A DNA stretch of 64,000 nucleotides from an uncultured Acetatifactor sp. (GTDB lineage Bacteria; Bacillota; Clostridia; Lachnospirales; Lachnospiraceae): contig CAJTZD010000016.1 of NCBI GenBank assembly GCA_910584235.1, forward strand, positions 1,576 to 65,575. Direction: 5' to 3'. The translations under genes were made by a program, and so were the position numbers. Numbering within the stretch: position 1 is the first letter of the stretch; every line of letters begins with the position of its first letter. The notes beneath the pieces were generated by a model. The model saw only the letters and a list, made by a program, of their open reading frames with translations. It searched no databases and was not told the origin of the DNA. Below, piece after piece: positions 1-7,868 of this stretch.

Positions 1-1
1 G

Positions 2-282
2 ACCGGGGCAGACGGAGCGACTGGAGCGACTGGGCCAACCGGAGCAACCGGGGCGACCGGGGCAGACGGAGCGACTGGAGCGACTGGGCCAACCGGAGCA
101 ACCGGGGCGGCCGGAGCAGACGGAGCGACCGGGGCGACTGGAGCATACGGAGCGACCGGTGCGACCGGAGCAACCGGGGCGACTGGAGCAACCGGGGCAG
201 ACGGAGCGACCGGGGCGACCGGAGCAACTGGAGCAACCGGGGCAGACGGAGCAACCGGGGCAACCGGCCCTATCGGGCCGAC
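2..282 (+). repeat. Collagen-like G-X-Y tandem repeat DNA
   Basis: Nine-base (GXY)3-type units built from GGAGCAACC, GGGGCGACC, GGAGCAGAC and close variants are repeated without interruption from the window edge to about base 280. A longer period is also visible: the first 50 bases recur almost exactly about 54 bases later. Such arrays expand and contract by slippage or recombination. Confidence 0.9.
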
Positions 283-814
283 CGGCGTGGCAGGCACAGG
301 AGCCATCATCCCCTTTGCGTCGGGGCTTCCGGTGTCTCTGACGACAATCGCCGGTGGACTTGCGGGTATTCCCGCATTCGTGGGATTTGGCAGCAGTGCG
401 CAGGGCCTTACGCTTCTGGGAACCACGATTGATATCACGAATGCCAGTGGAACCCTTTCCAACTTTGCTTTCCAGGTTCCGCGCGCAGGCATCATTACTT
501 CGTTCAGCGCATACTTCAGTACGACAGCGGCTCTTTCCTTGGTGGGCTCTACTGTCACGGTGAATGCGCAGATTTACCAGTCCGCGACACCGAACAATGT
601 ATTCTCTCCCATAGCCGGAACGCTGATCAGCTTGACACCATCCCTTTCCGGAATCATATCCGTCGGGACATTGCTGAACGGCGTGCAGACAGGGCTCAAT
701 ATTCCCGTGACGGCCCAGACGCGGCTGATGCTGGTATTTTCGGCAACAGCCAGCGGATTGTCTTTACTGAATACAGTCGCAGGATACGCAAGCGCCGGCT
801 TAAGCATCAACTGA
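2..814 (+). CDS. BclA-like collagen-repeat exosporium glycoprotein, 5'-truncated by window edge
   Basis: The frame is open from base 2, so the N-terminus lies outside the window. The visible part starts with about 95 residues of collagen-type Gly-X-Y triplets, mostly GAT, GAD and GPT. A C-terminal domain of about 175 residues follows, beginning near AIIPFASGLPVSLTT and ending with NTVAGYASAGLSIN. That ending and the internal FSTTAALSLVGSTVTV resemble the BclA C-terminal domain of clostridial and Bacillus exosporium hair-like proteins, which trimerises at the spore surface. Threonines in the triplets would be O-glycosylation sites by analogy. The gene implies that the organism makes spores. 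Triplet number is likely variable because the DNA repeats are nearly identical. The family call is firm; the exosporium location is inferred. Confidence 0.88.
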   Translation, partial: TGADGATGATGPTGATGATGADGATGATGPTGATGAAGADGATGATGAYGATGATGATGATGATGADGATGATGATGATGADGATGATGPIGPTGVAGTGAIIPFASGLPVSLTTIAGGLAGIPAFVGFGSSAQGLTLLGTTIDITNASGTLSNFAFQVPRAGIITSFSAYFSTTAALSLVGSTVTVNAQIYQSATPNNVFSPIAGTLISLTPSLSGIISVGTLLNGVQTGLNIPVTAQTRLMLVFSATASGLSLLNTVAGYASAGLSIN

Positions 815-966
815 TGCTGTAGGACAAAAACAATAGAATTCTTGCAATGTATCCCAGAGGTTTCGGCCATCGGAGCCTCCGGGACGGCTCTTATGGCGGG
901 GGGAAACAGGAGGAACTGCATTAAAAACAGAGATTTCTAAACATGAGATGAAAGGAAAACGACAAA

Positions 967-1632
967 ATGGGTAAGACAGAAAAAATAATACTGTTTCAGG
1001 GGGATTCCATCACAGACGGAGGCCGGCTGAAAGGAAAAGAGAATGCGTGGGATCTGAACCATCAGATGGGACATGGGTATGCGTTTCTGATCAATGCTGC
1101 CATGGGCTGCAGATATCCGGAAAAGAATCTCCGATTTTATAACAGGGGAGTCTCGGGAAACAGAGTCGGGGACTTATATGGCAGATGGATGGAGGATACG
1201 ATTTGCTTAAAACCGGATATTCTCAGTGTCATGGTGGGAATCAATGACTGCGGAAGCACCCTGCATGACGGGGCCGGGTCCTCGCCGGCAAGATTTGAGA
1301 AGATATATCAGCTGATGCTGGAGGAAGCCCGGGAGGCGAATCCTGGGGTGAAAATAGTATTATGCGAGCCTTTTGCGCTGCCGGTCGGTCCGATTCAGGA
1401 GGACTTTGCCGCATGGAATAAGCTATTGCGGCCGTTGCAGGAAAAGGTCAGATCCATTGCGGAGAAAAATAAAGCAGTATTTGTGCCGCTTCAGGATAGA
1501 TTTCAGGAGCTGCTCTCCGTCAGAGAGGCGGAGTACTGGGTATGGGACGGGGTTCACCCCACCGTGTGCGGACACCAGATCATCGCCAGACAGTGGCTGG
1601 ATTATGCAGGGCATTTTTTTGAAGAAATGTAG
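967..1632 (+). CDS. SGNH/GDSL-family hydrolase (probable carbohydrate esterase)
   Basis: A 221-residue protein with the SGNH blocks in order: block I FQGDSITDGGR (Ser about residue 14), the Gly block in RGVSGNRVGDL, block III MVGINDCGS with the Asn, and block V WDGVHPTVCGH holding the catalytic Asp and His. There is no signal peptide, so it should act in the cytoplasm on small acylated sugars, like many stand-alone deacetylases in glycan loci. The start follows an AAAGGAAA purine stretch. It lies just upstream of an ABC-permease remnant and the galacturonate operon, which suggests a former sugar-utilisation context. The substrate cannot be told from sequence. Confidence 0.85.
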   Translation: MGKTEKIILFQGDSITDGGRLKGKENAWDLNHQMGHGYAFLINAAMGCRYPEKNLRFYNRGVSGNRVGDLYGRWMEDTICLKPDILSVMVGINDCGSTLHDGAGSSPARFEKIYQLMLEEAREANPGVKIVLCEPFALPVGPIQEDFAAWNKLLRPLQEKVRSIAEKNKAVFVPLQDRFQELLSVREAEYWVWDGVHPTVCGHQIIARQWLDYAGHFFEEM

Positions 1633-1640
1633 GGGGATAG

Positions 1641-1748
1641 GATGCCATTGAGACTACCCTGATCTCCATCTTGCCCCTGCTGCTCTATGTGTTCGTACAG
1701 AAGCAATTTATCCAGGGCATTGAAAACACCGGCATTACCGGCGAATAA
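1641..1748 (+). pseudogene. C-terminal remnant of a carbohydrate ABC transporter permease
   Basis: Thirty-five codons followed by TAA read DAIETTLISILPLLLYVFVQ and then KQFIQGIENTGITGE. This is the usual last helix and tail of MalG/UgpE-type sugar permeases (PLLLYVFVQKQFIQGI..TGITG). No start codon, ribosome site or upstream permease sequence precedes it, since the esterase ends at 1632. It is therefore the scar of a deleted transporter gene. Confidence 0.75.
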
Positions 1749-1872
1749 AGGGAAAGGAGTTAGCTTTACCGGGCGCGGCTTTTGGGTGTCCGCTGCCGGA
1801 AAGGAGGCGTGAACGCGGATGCGGAAAGACTGAGAGCCGCGGACCGAGGGCATTTTGTACCGAAACTGGTGA

Positions 1873-1921
1873 TTGACAAAAAGAATCTATGGAAGTAAGA
1901 TAAAAAATGTAAGCGCTTACA
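1873..1921 (+). promoter_or_regulatory. uxaBA promoter with LacI/CcpA-type palindromic operator
   Basis: TTGACA (1873-1878), a 17-base spacer and TAAGAT (1896-1901) form a sigma-A promoter. Just downstream lies the perfect 14-bp palindrome TGTAAGCGCTTACA (1908-1921), which fits the cre/LacI-family operator pattern with central CG. A repressor bound there would block initiation. It could be read by CcpA or by a dedicated LacI-family regulator of hexuronate genes. This placement also shows that translation must start downstream, at 1981. Confidence 0.8.
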
Positions 1922-1980
1922 TAGCAGCGGAGACTGAAGAAAAACAACAGTATCACAGAATCGGGACAGGAGGCAGCGGT

Positions 1981-3441
1981 ATGGAGACCTTGGGAAAAGG
2001 AATGACAGGGAAACAGGAGAGACCTGTCAGAGTCGTACAGTTCGGGGAGGGTAATTTCTTGCGTGCATTTGTCGACTACATGATCGACATTGCCAATGAG
2101 CAGGGGAAATTTGACGGGGATATCGTGCTGGTAAAGCCCATTGAGTTCGGAAGCCTGGAACAATTTCACAGGCAGGACTGCCAGTACACGGTATCCCTGC
2201 GGGGAATTGCGGACGGTGAGGCGAAAATACAAAACCGGCGAATTACCAGCGTTGCGGATGCCGTGGACGCCTATGGACAGTACGACAAGTACATGAAGCT
2301 GGCGGAACTTGAAACTTTGCGCTTCGTTGTGTCCAATACCACCGAGGCGGGCATTGTGTTTGACGAAAGCGACAGGTTCGATGGGAATCCGCCCGGAACC
2401 TTTCCGGGCAAGCTGACCAAGTTCCTATACCGCAGATATGAGACATTTGGCGGCAGCAGGGACAAGGGGCTGGTGATGCTGCCGGTGGAGTTGATTGATG
2501 ACAACGGCGCTGCGCTGAAGAAATGCGTCATGCGGTTTGCGGATCTCTGGAAGCTGGGCGATGCCTTTAAGCTTTGGCTGGAAGAGGCGTGCATTTTTAC
2601 ATCTACTTTGGTGGACCGTATTGTAACGGGCTATCCCGGAGACAATGAGCAGGAAGAATGGGAGGCGCTGGGGTATGAGGACCGCCTTCTGGTGACGGGC
2701 GAGCCCTTTGCCCTCTGGGTCATCGAAAGCCCGAAAGACATAAGCCGGGAACTCCCGCTGCCGGAGGCAGGGCTTCCCGTGATCTTTACGGAGAACCAGA
2801 AGCCCTATAAACAGAGAAAGGTGCGCATCCTGAACGGCGCCCACACGTCTTTCGTGCCGGCTTCCTATCTGTGCGGCAATGATATCGTAAAGGAATCCAT
2901 GGTGGACGGGGATATCCGCAGCTTCATGGAGAGAACCGTCTTTGACGAGGTGATTCCCACATTGACCCTGCCCGGCGAGGAGCTTAAGAACTTTGCGGAG
3001 GAGGTCATAAACCGGTTCAACAATCCCTATGTGAAGCACGCTTTGCTTTCCATTTCCCTGAATTCCGTGTCTAAATGGCGTGCCAGGTGCATGCCCAGCC
3101 TTTTGGGATATGTAGAAAAGTTCCACAGGCTGCCAAAGCGGCTGACCTTTTCGCTGGCGGCGCTGATGGCGTTCTACCACGGAACGGAGATTCGGGACAA
3201 GGCGCTCATCGGCCACAGGGACGGGGAAACGTATGAAATTCGGGACGATGTGCAGGTGCTGGAATTCTTCCGGGACAACTGCGGGAAAGACAGCAGGGCT
3301 TTCGCCGAGGCGTTCCTGGGCAGGGAGGATTTCTTCGGGCAGGATCTGAACCGGACAAAAGGGCTGACCGAAGCGGTGGCAGGATACCTGGAGGATATCA
3401 GAGAGAACGGCATGAGGGCGGCGCTATGCAGGATTTCATAA
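1981..3441 (+). CDS. uxaB: Tagaturonate reductase
   Basis: A 486-residue member of the long-chain mannitol dehydrogenase family. It reduces D-tagaturonate to D-altronate with NADH in the galacturonate branch of hexuronate breakdown. Visible features are the N-terminal nucleotide-binding segment RVVQFGEGNFLRAF, the VVSNTTEAGI segment, and the family motif VRILNGAHTSF carrying the catalytic region, followed by a long helical C-terminal domain. ATG 1981 was chosen over an in-frame GTG/TTG-type start at 1873 because AGGAGG sits 7 bases upstream and because the promoter and operator occupy 1873-1921. It overlaps uxaA by 16 bases, so the two are translationally coupled. Confidence 0.9.
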   Translation: METLGKGMTGKQERPVRVVQFGEGNFLRAFVDYMIDIANEQGKFDGDIVLVKPIEFGSLEQFHRQDCQYTVSLRGIADGEAKIQNRRITSVADAVDAYGQYDKYMKLAELETLRFVVSNTTEAGIVFDESDRFDGNPPGTFPGKLTKFLYRRYETFGGSRDKGLVMLPVELIDDNGAALKKCVMRFADLWKLGDAFKLWLEEACIFTSTLVDRIVTGYPGDNEQEEWEALGYEDRLLVTGEPFALWVIESPKDISRELPLPEAGLPVIFTENQKPYKQRKVRILNGAHTSFVPASYLCGNDIVKESMVDGDIRSFMERTVFDEVIPTLTLPGEELKNFAEEVINRFNNPYVKHALLSISLNSVSKWRARCMPSLLGYVEKFHRLPKRLTFSLAALMAFYHGTEIRDKALIGHRDGETYEIRDDVQVLEFFRDNCGKDSRAFAEAFLGREDFFGQDLNRTKGLTEAVAGYLEDIRENGMRAALCRIS

Positions 3442-5327
3442 AGATCAATGAAAGGGACAATGTGGCGGTGGCTCTGCGGGACATTGCCGCCGGGGAGATT
3501 CTTGAAGTACCGGCGAGTCCGCAGACAGCGCTGCAGTACAGTACAGTGTATGGGACATCCAAAACATTCGTCGGGGAAAACACCGAAAGGAGCAATGACA
3601 GGACAGGGGCAATGGCCGGTTCCGATTTGAAACAGAACATGCAGAGGGACGCAGAGGGCGCTGCAGAGGCGGCAGCACAGCCCCGCGGGCGGCAGATCAC
3701 GGCGCTGGAAGACATTCCCGCCGGGCATAAGATGGCGCTCCGTGATATCCCTGCGGGAGGCAAGGTTATCAAGTACGGCTATCCCATCGGCAATGCGAAA
3801 GAAACCGTCCGCGCCGGCTCCTGGATTCATACCCATAACCTGGGGACGGCGCTGGGGGATATATTGGAGTATGAGTACAGGCCGGTTTGGGAAGCCGGTC
3901 CTGCCGAAGAGGGGCGGCCTGTCAAAAGAGGCTCCGTCTTCCGGGGCTTCAGGCGCCCGGACGGCAGGGCGGGCGTCCGCAATGAAATCTGGATCATCCC
4001 TACCGTGGGCTGTGTGAACAATGTGGCCACTGCCATCGCAAGGCAGGCCAATGACTGGCTTGCGGATCTGAAGCGCGCTAAGGGAAGTTTCGGGCTTTTC
4101 GGTGCGGGCGCATCCGAAGACGGCGGCAGGGATGCCCAGGCAGCCTGTTTTGGCGGCGGGGCAGAGATTTCTGAGGCTGCCGGGGAGGTCTGCTCTCAGG
4201 TGGGGGCCGAAACGGGAACCAGGGCTTTTGGAACCGCCGGGGAGACTTGTTCTGCTGCTTGCCATGAGGGAGCTTACGGGGACATGCAGGCAGGTACCGT
4301 GGATGAAGTCATCGCATTTCCCCACCCCTACGGCTGTTCCCAGATGGGAGAGGATCAGGAGTATACCCGAAGAATTTTGACCGATCTGGTCAAACATCCG
4401 AACGCAGGCGGCGTCCTGGTGCTGGGCCTGGGCTGCGAGAACAGTAACATCGATGTGCTGAAGCCTTACATCGGTCCATACGATGAGGACAGGGTGAAGT
4501 TCCTGGTCTCTCAGGACTGCCGGGATGAGGTGGCTCAGGGACTGGAAACGGTAAAAGGTCTTATCAAATATGCGGCCGGTTTCCAAAGGGAGCCCATAAG
4601 CGCAAGCGAACTGGTCGTGGGCATGAAGTGCGGAGGCAGCGACGGCCTGTCCGGTATTACAGCCAATCCGCTGGTGGGATGTTTTTCGGACAGGCTGGTG
4701 GCAATGGGCGGAACCACCATTCTCACCGAAGTGCCGGAGATGTTCGGCGCGGAGACCATCCTCATGAACCGCTGCGCCAACGAGGAACTGTTTCATCAGA
4801 CGGTAGCGCTGATCAATGACTTCAAAAATTACTTCAAGAGCCACGGCCAGACCATATATGAGAATCCCTCCCCGGGAAATAAAAAGGGCGGTATCTCCAC
4901 TCTGGAGGACAAATCCTTAGGCTGTACCCAGAAGTCCGGAAGCGCTTTGGTGCAGGGGGTGGTGCCCTATGGAGGGAGGGTGGAGACAAAAGGACTAAAC
5001 CTCCTTAGCGCGCCGGGAAACGACTTGGTGGCCGCCACGGCTCTGGCCGCGGCCGGGGCGCAGATCGTCCTGTTTACCACGGGCCGGGGCACGCCTTTCG
5101 CGTCTCCGGTGCCCACAGTAAAGATTTCCACCAATTCCGCTTTGGCGGGGAAGAAATCCAACTGGATCGACTTTAACGCAGGCGTGCTGGTGGAGGACGG
5201 CAGCATGGAGAGGGAGACGGAGGAACTGTTTGCCTATGTGCTGGAGGTGGCTTCGGGCCGGAAAGTCCGCAGCGAGGAGGCAGGCTACCATGACATGGCC
5301 ATTTTCAAACAGGGGGTGACGCTTTAA
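3426..5327 (+). CDS. uxaA: Altronate dehydratase with two low-complexity insertions
   Basis: Altronate dehydratase converts D-altronate to 2-keto-3-deoxy-D-gluconate. The N-terminal SAF domain (IKINERDNVAVALRDIAAGE...ALEDIPAGHKMALRDIPAGG...WIHTHNLGT) and the C-terminal catalytic domain (IIPTVGCVNNVA, AFPHPYGCSQMGED, VLGLGCENSN, KCGGSDGLSGITANP) are complete, with the conserved Cys and His residues. At 633 residues it is about 130 longer than typical UxaA (about 500). The extra length sits in two Ala/Gly/Glu-rich, poorly conserved inserts: about residues 29-88 inside the SAF domain and about 219-291 before AFPHPYGC. Both keep frame, so the enzyme may still work. It is cotranscribed with uxaB. 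Confidence 0.9.
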   Translation: MQDFIKINERDNVAVALRDIAAGEILEVPASPQTALQYSTVYGTSKTFVGENTERSNDRTGAMAGSDLKQNMQRDAEGAAEAAAQPRGRQITALEDIPAGHKMALRDIPAGGKVIKYGYPIGNAKETVRAGSWIHTHNLGTALGDILEYEYRPVWEAGPAEEGRPVKRGSVFRGFRRPDGRAGVRNEIWIIPTVGCVNNVATAIARQANDWLADLKRAKGSFGLFGAGASEDGGRDAQAACFGGGAEISEAAGEVCSQVGAETGTRAFGTAGETCSAACHEGAYGDMQAGTVDEVIAFPHPYGCSQMGEDQEYTRRILTDLVKHPNAGGVLVLGLGCENSNIDVLKPYIGPYDEDRVKFLVSQDCRDEVAQGLETVKGLIKYAAGFQREPISASELVVGMKCGGSDGLSGITANPLVGCFSDRLVAMGGTTILTEVPEMFGAETILMNRCANEELFHQTVALINDFKNYFKSHGQTIYENPSPGNKKGGISTLEDKSLGCTQKSGSALVQGVVPYGGRVETKGLNLLSAPGNDLVAATALAAAGAQIVLFTTGRGTPFASPVPTVKISTNSALAGKKSNWIDFNAGVLVEDGSMERETEELFAYVLEVASGRKVRSEEAGYHDMAIFKQGVTL

Positions 5328-5348
5328 GCTGTAGCCTCAACTCCTGCT

Positions 5349-6704
5349 TTATTGAGCCCTCCCCCTCCGTTCAAAGAAATGGTCGATCTCTTTTTTTACA
5401 GAACCCACGGAAAGAGATTTGGACAGATAGCCGTCGGGCTTAAGCGAGATGGCCTTTTTCACGCTTTCCCGGTCCACCCTGCAGGTGAGAAAGATCACGG
5501 GGATATCCGCGAAATCCTTTTGGGAGCGGATCATCTCCAGCATCTGGCTCCCGCTGCAGACGGGCATCTCATAGTCTAACAGCACCAGGTCCGGCCGGGC
5601 CAGGGTGATGCTGCGGATGGCGGACATGCCGGAGTCCGCCGTCAGCACTTCATAGTCGCTGCCCAGCAGGTCCAGCATGGCGCTTCGCATGAAGTCAGAG
5701 TCGTCTACCACCAGTATTTTCTTCTTTCGGCCGTCAGCGGCTGTTTTGGTGCTGTCTGGCCGGAAGCGGTCCGTCCTTTCCGCCGGGAGATCATCGGGTT
5801 GAGAATGGATCCGGATTTCCGCAGGAGGATCGCCGGCCATACAACAGGCAAAGTATCCCCTGCCGGTATCGAAAAGAAAGCTGAACTGAGGGCTCCGCTG
5901 CTGGTACAGCTTGTAAAATTGCTCATAGGTCAACAATTGCTCTTCTTTTAGTTCGAGGGACTCCAGGGAGGGAAAATGCCGCCTGAGGCGTTCCGCAAGC
6001 TGCCTGGCAGCATACTTCGCTACATTGGACAGCATCATGTCCATGGCTTCCGATTTTGCGGCTAAGACATTGCCTATGGTGCTGCGGATCAACTGTTCCT
6101 CGAAAAGCAGGAAAAATTCCCATTTTGACTTGTCACCATAGACCAGCCTGTAGCAGAAAACAGCTCCGAACCGGTCTCCGGCGTAGCAGCTGCTGATCAG
6201 ACGGCAATCCAACCGGAACATACTGTGCAGCAGGCTGGCGAGGGTCTGCCCCATCATGGCCTGTTCCTCTTCCGGAAGCAGATTTTCCCAGTGACGGACA
6301 GGCTCACCGTTTACTATCATGCTGTCTTCAATCAAAGTATGTCCGATGAGCCAGCCGGCGCACACACCCAGGAAATGCTGGATGGAATCTGCGGAAAAAT
6401 GTGTCTGCTCCAGCTCGCTTTCAAGGGCGGGGATTGTCCGCTCCCGGAAATCTCTGTGGATACGTCTGTGGGCCTTTAACCCCGGGTAATTTATGGAGGC
6501 CATATAGTTTTCCTCATCCGCAAAGTGTTGGATAGCGTGATCCTTGAAGTACTTTATTGCCTCCTGGCAGGCAAACTGGCTTTTTTCCTCTTTATGTACA
6601 AAGTCGAACAGTTTATTGAGAATGCCAAAGAGCTTTTTGTGCTCCTTGTCGATGATGAACACTCCTGTGTTATATCGCTCATCCCATTTCAAACGCGTTT
6701 TCAT
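5349..6704 (-). CDS. Bacteriohemerythrin fused to a receiver domain
   Basis: A 451-residue soluble protein. Residues 1-130 are a bacteriohemerythrin with the full di-iron ligand set visible: H22 (DKEHKKL), H60 and E64 (HFADEE), H79 and H83 (HRRIH), H122 and D127 (GWLIGHTLIED). Residues about 131-325 form a middle region I cannot assign. Residues about 328-447 are a CheY-like receiver with DD at 334-335, phospho-acceptor D377 (VLLDYEMP) and the usual C-terminal Lys. A hemerythrin N-terminus on a receiver suggests an oxygen- or redox-dependent signalling protein, with no DNA-binding or enzymatic output seen. It is a single gene, convergent with uxaA and divergent from the NUDIX gene. Confidence 0.85.
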   Translation of the reverse strand: MKTRLKWDERYNTGVFIIDKEHKKLFGILNKLFDFVHKEEKSQFACQEAIKYFKDHAIQHFADEENYMASINYPGLKAHRRIHRDFRERTIPALESELEQTHFSADSIQHFLGVCAGWLIGHTLIEDSMIVNGEPVRHWENLLPEEEQAMMGQTLASLLHSMFRLDCRLISSCYAGDRFGAVFCYRLVYGDKSKWEFFLLFEEQLIRSTIGNVLAAKSEAMDMMLSNVAKYAARQLAERLRRHFPSLESLELKEEQLLTYEQFYKLYQQRSPQFSFLFDTGRGYFACCMAGDPPAEIRIHSQPDDLPAERTDRFRPDSTKTAADGRKKKILVVDDSDFMRSAMLDLLGSDYEVLTADSGMSAIRSITLARPDLVLLDYEMPVCSGSQMLEMIRSQKDFADIPVIFLTCRVDRESVKKAISLKPDGYLSKSLSVGSVKKEIDHFFERRGRAQ

Positions 6705-6888
6705 GTACTCTCCTCCTTAAAATCACCGGGATTGCTTTCCGTCTGTGTACTTTATTTCACAATATGCGAAAATACGCCAGAATGTGACATTTTATAACCT
6801 GTGCCCACAGGAAATTCCATTGCTTTCACATTGCTTTCATGATACAATGATTCTATTCTTTGAAAAAACTGATTGCACAGACAGAGGT

Positions 6889-7563
6889 ATGGAAGCGATG
6901 GCGGATAACATTCAGATACAAAAAGAAAATGTAAAAACTTTGTTCGAGTCCCCCTATCTGCGGGTGGCAGACCTGCAGTACGCCCCGGGGAAGCACTATT
7001 ATGACGCCACCAGGCGGGATATGGAGGACCTCACTGCCGTGAAGTCGGACGCGGAGTTCGCGGTCATGCTTGCGGACGCGGTGAGCTGCTTTGTCATTCT
7101 GGACCGAGAGGGGGAGGAGCCAAAGCTCCTGCTGTCCTATGAATTCCGCTATCCTGCGGGCCAGTATCTGCTCAGCGTGCCCGCGGGTCTCATTGACAGG
7201 GAGGACAGAGAGAAGCCAGATGTTTTGGTATCCACCGCCGTCCGGGAGATTCGGGAGGAAACCGGGCTGGAGATCCGGGACACCGATACCGTCAGGGTGG
7301 TGAATCCCCTGGTCTTTTCCACGCCTGGCCTGACGGACGAAAGCAATGCGCTGATGTGTGCCGTGCTGCACTCGGCACAGCTTACCGACCTGTCCCAGGA
7401 GGGAGCAGTGGGGTCCGAGCAGTTCGACGGGTTCTGCCTCCTGACCAAGGCCCAGGCCAGAGAGGTGCTGAAAAAGGGCCGGGACCAGCGAGGAAAATTC
7501 TACCCTCTGTATACCTGGGCTGCGTTGATGTACTTCGTGTCGGACATGTGGCGGGAAGCGTGA
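6889..7563 (+). CDS. NUDIX hydrolase (ADP-ribose pyrophosphatase type)
   Basis: About 224 residues. The NUDIX box appears as AGLIDRED...AVREIREETGLEI, with the RExxEExG core that binds the metal and diphosphate. An upstream Pro (SVPAGL) and a Thr-Pro-Gly segment after the box resemble the ADP-ribose pyrophosphatase (NudF) group, which hydrolyses nucleoside-diphosphate sugars. The frame is open further upstream to 6745. ATG 6889 (AGAGGT just before) or ATG 6898 is preferred because the upstream codons are AT-rich and look non-coding. Substrate is inferred from the group only. Confidence 0.8.
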   Translation: MEAMADNIQIQKENVKTLFESPYLRVADLQYAPGKHYYDATRRDMEDLTAVKSDAEFAVMLADAVSCFVILDREGEEPKLLLSYEFRYPAGQYLLSVPAGLIDREDREKPDVLVSTAVREIREETGLEIRDTDTVRVVNPLVFSTPGLTDESNALMCAVLHSAQLTDLSQEGAVGSEQFDGFCLLTKAQAREVLKKGRDQRGKFYPLYTWAALMYFVSDMWREA

Positions 7564-7666
7564 ACGAAGCGAAAATCTGTTGCATGTACCGGCTGCACCG
7601 GCATGTCGGGAAAGGGGGAGGAAAGAGGAATTATCGGTCAATGGGGACCGAAGAGAGCGCCCGGCG

Positions 7667-7786
7667 GGCTTCGACGTCCTGCGCGGCGGCGGGGTGGTGC
7701 CGGAGGCAATCCATGAGCTGCCATGGAGCAAATGCTGTGCCACCGTTATCCACAGGTATGGCGTATGCTGGTGGATTTCCATATAA
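7667..7786 (+). pseudogene. C-terminal remnant of a VOC (PhnB-like) domain protein
   Basis: The frame ending at TAA 7784-7786 reads FDVLRGGGVVPEAIHELPWS and then KCCATVIHRYGVCWWISI. This matches the end of PhnB-type vicinal-oxygen-chelate proteins (L..GG.V...L.E..W....A.V.DRYGV.W.I). Nothing upstream resembles the rest of the domain, so this is a gene tail. The 7564-7868 gap otherwise holds only a small CATG/CCGG inverted repeat near 7587. Confidence 0.5.
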
Positions 7787-7868
7787 CTACTGAAAAAAGG
7801 GGAATTTCTTCTAAGCCTTTCCAGGACAAGACTGAGACAGAAAACCGAAAGATGGAGGAATGCATTTC

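Noticed and set aside
3174..4844. Long minus-strand open frame of 556 codons opposite uxaA
   Set aside because: It is the antisense shadow of the GC-rich uxaA gene. Its translation is rich in Arg, His and Pro, has no ribosome site and crosses a conserved gene.
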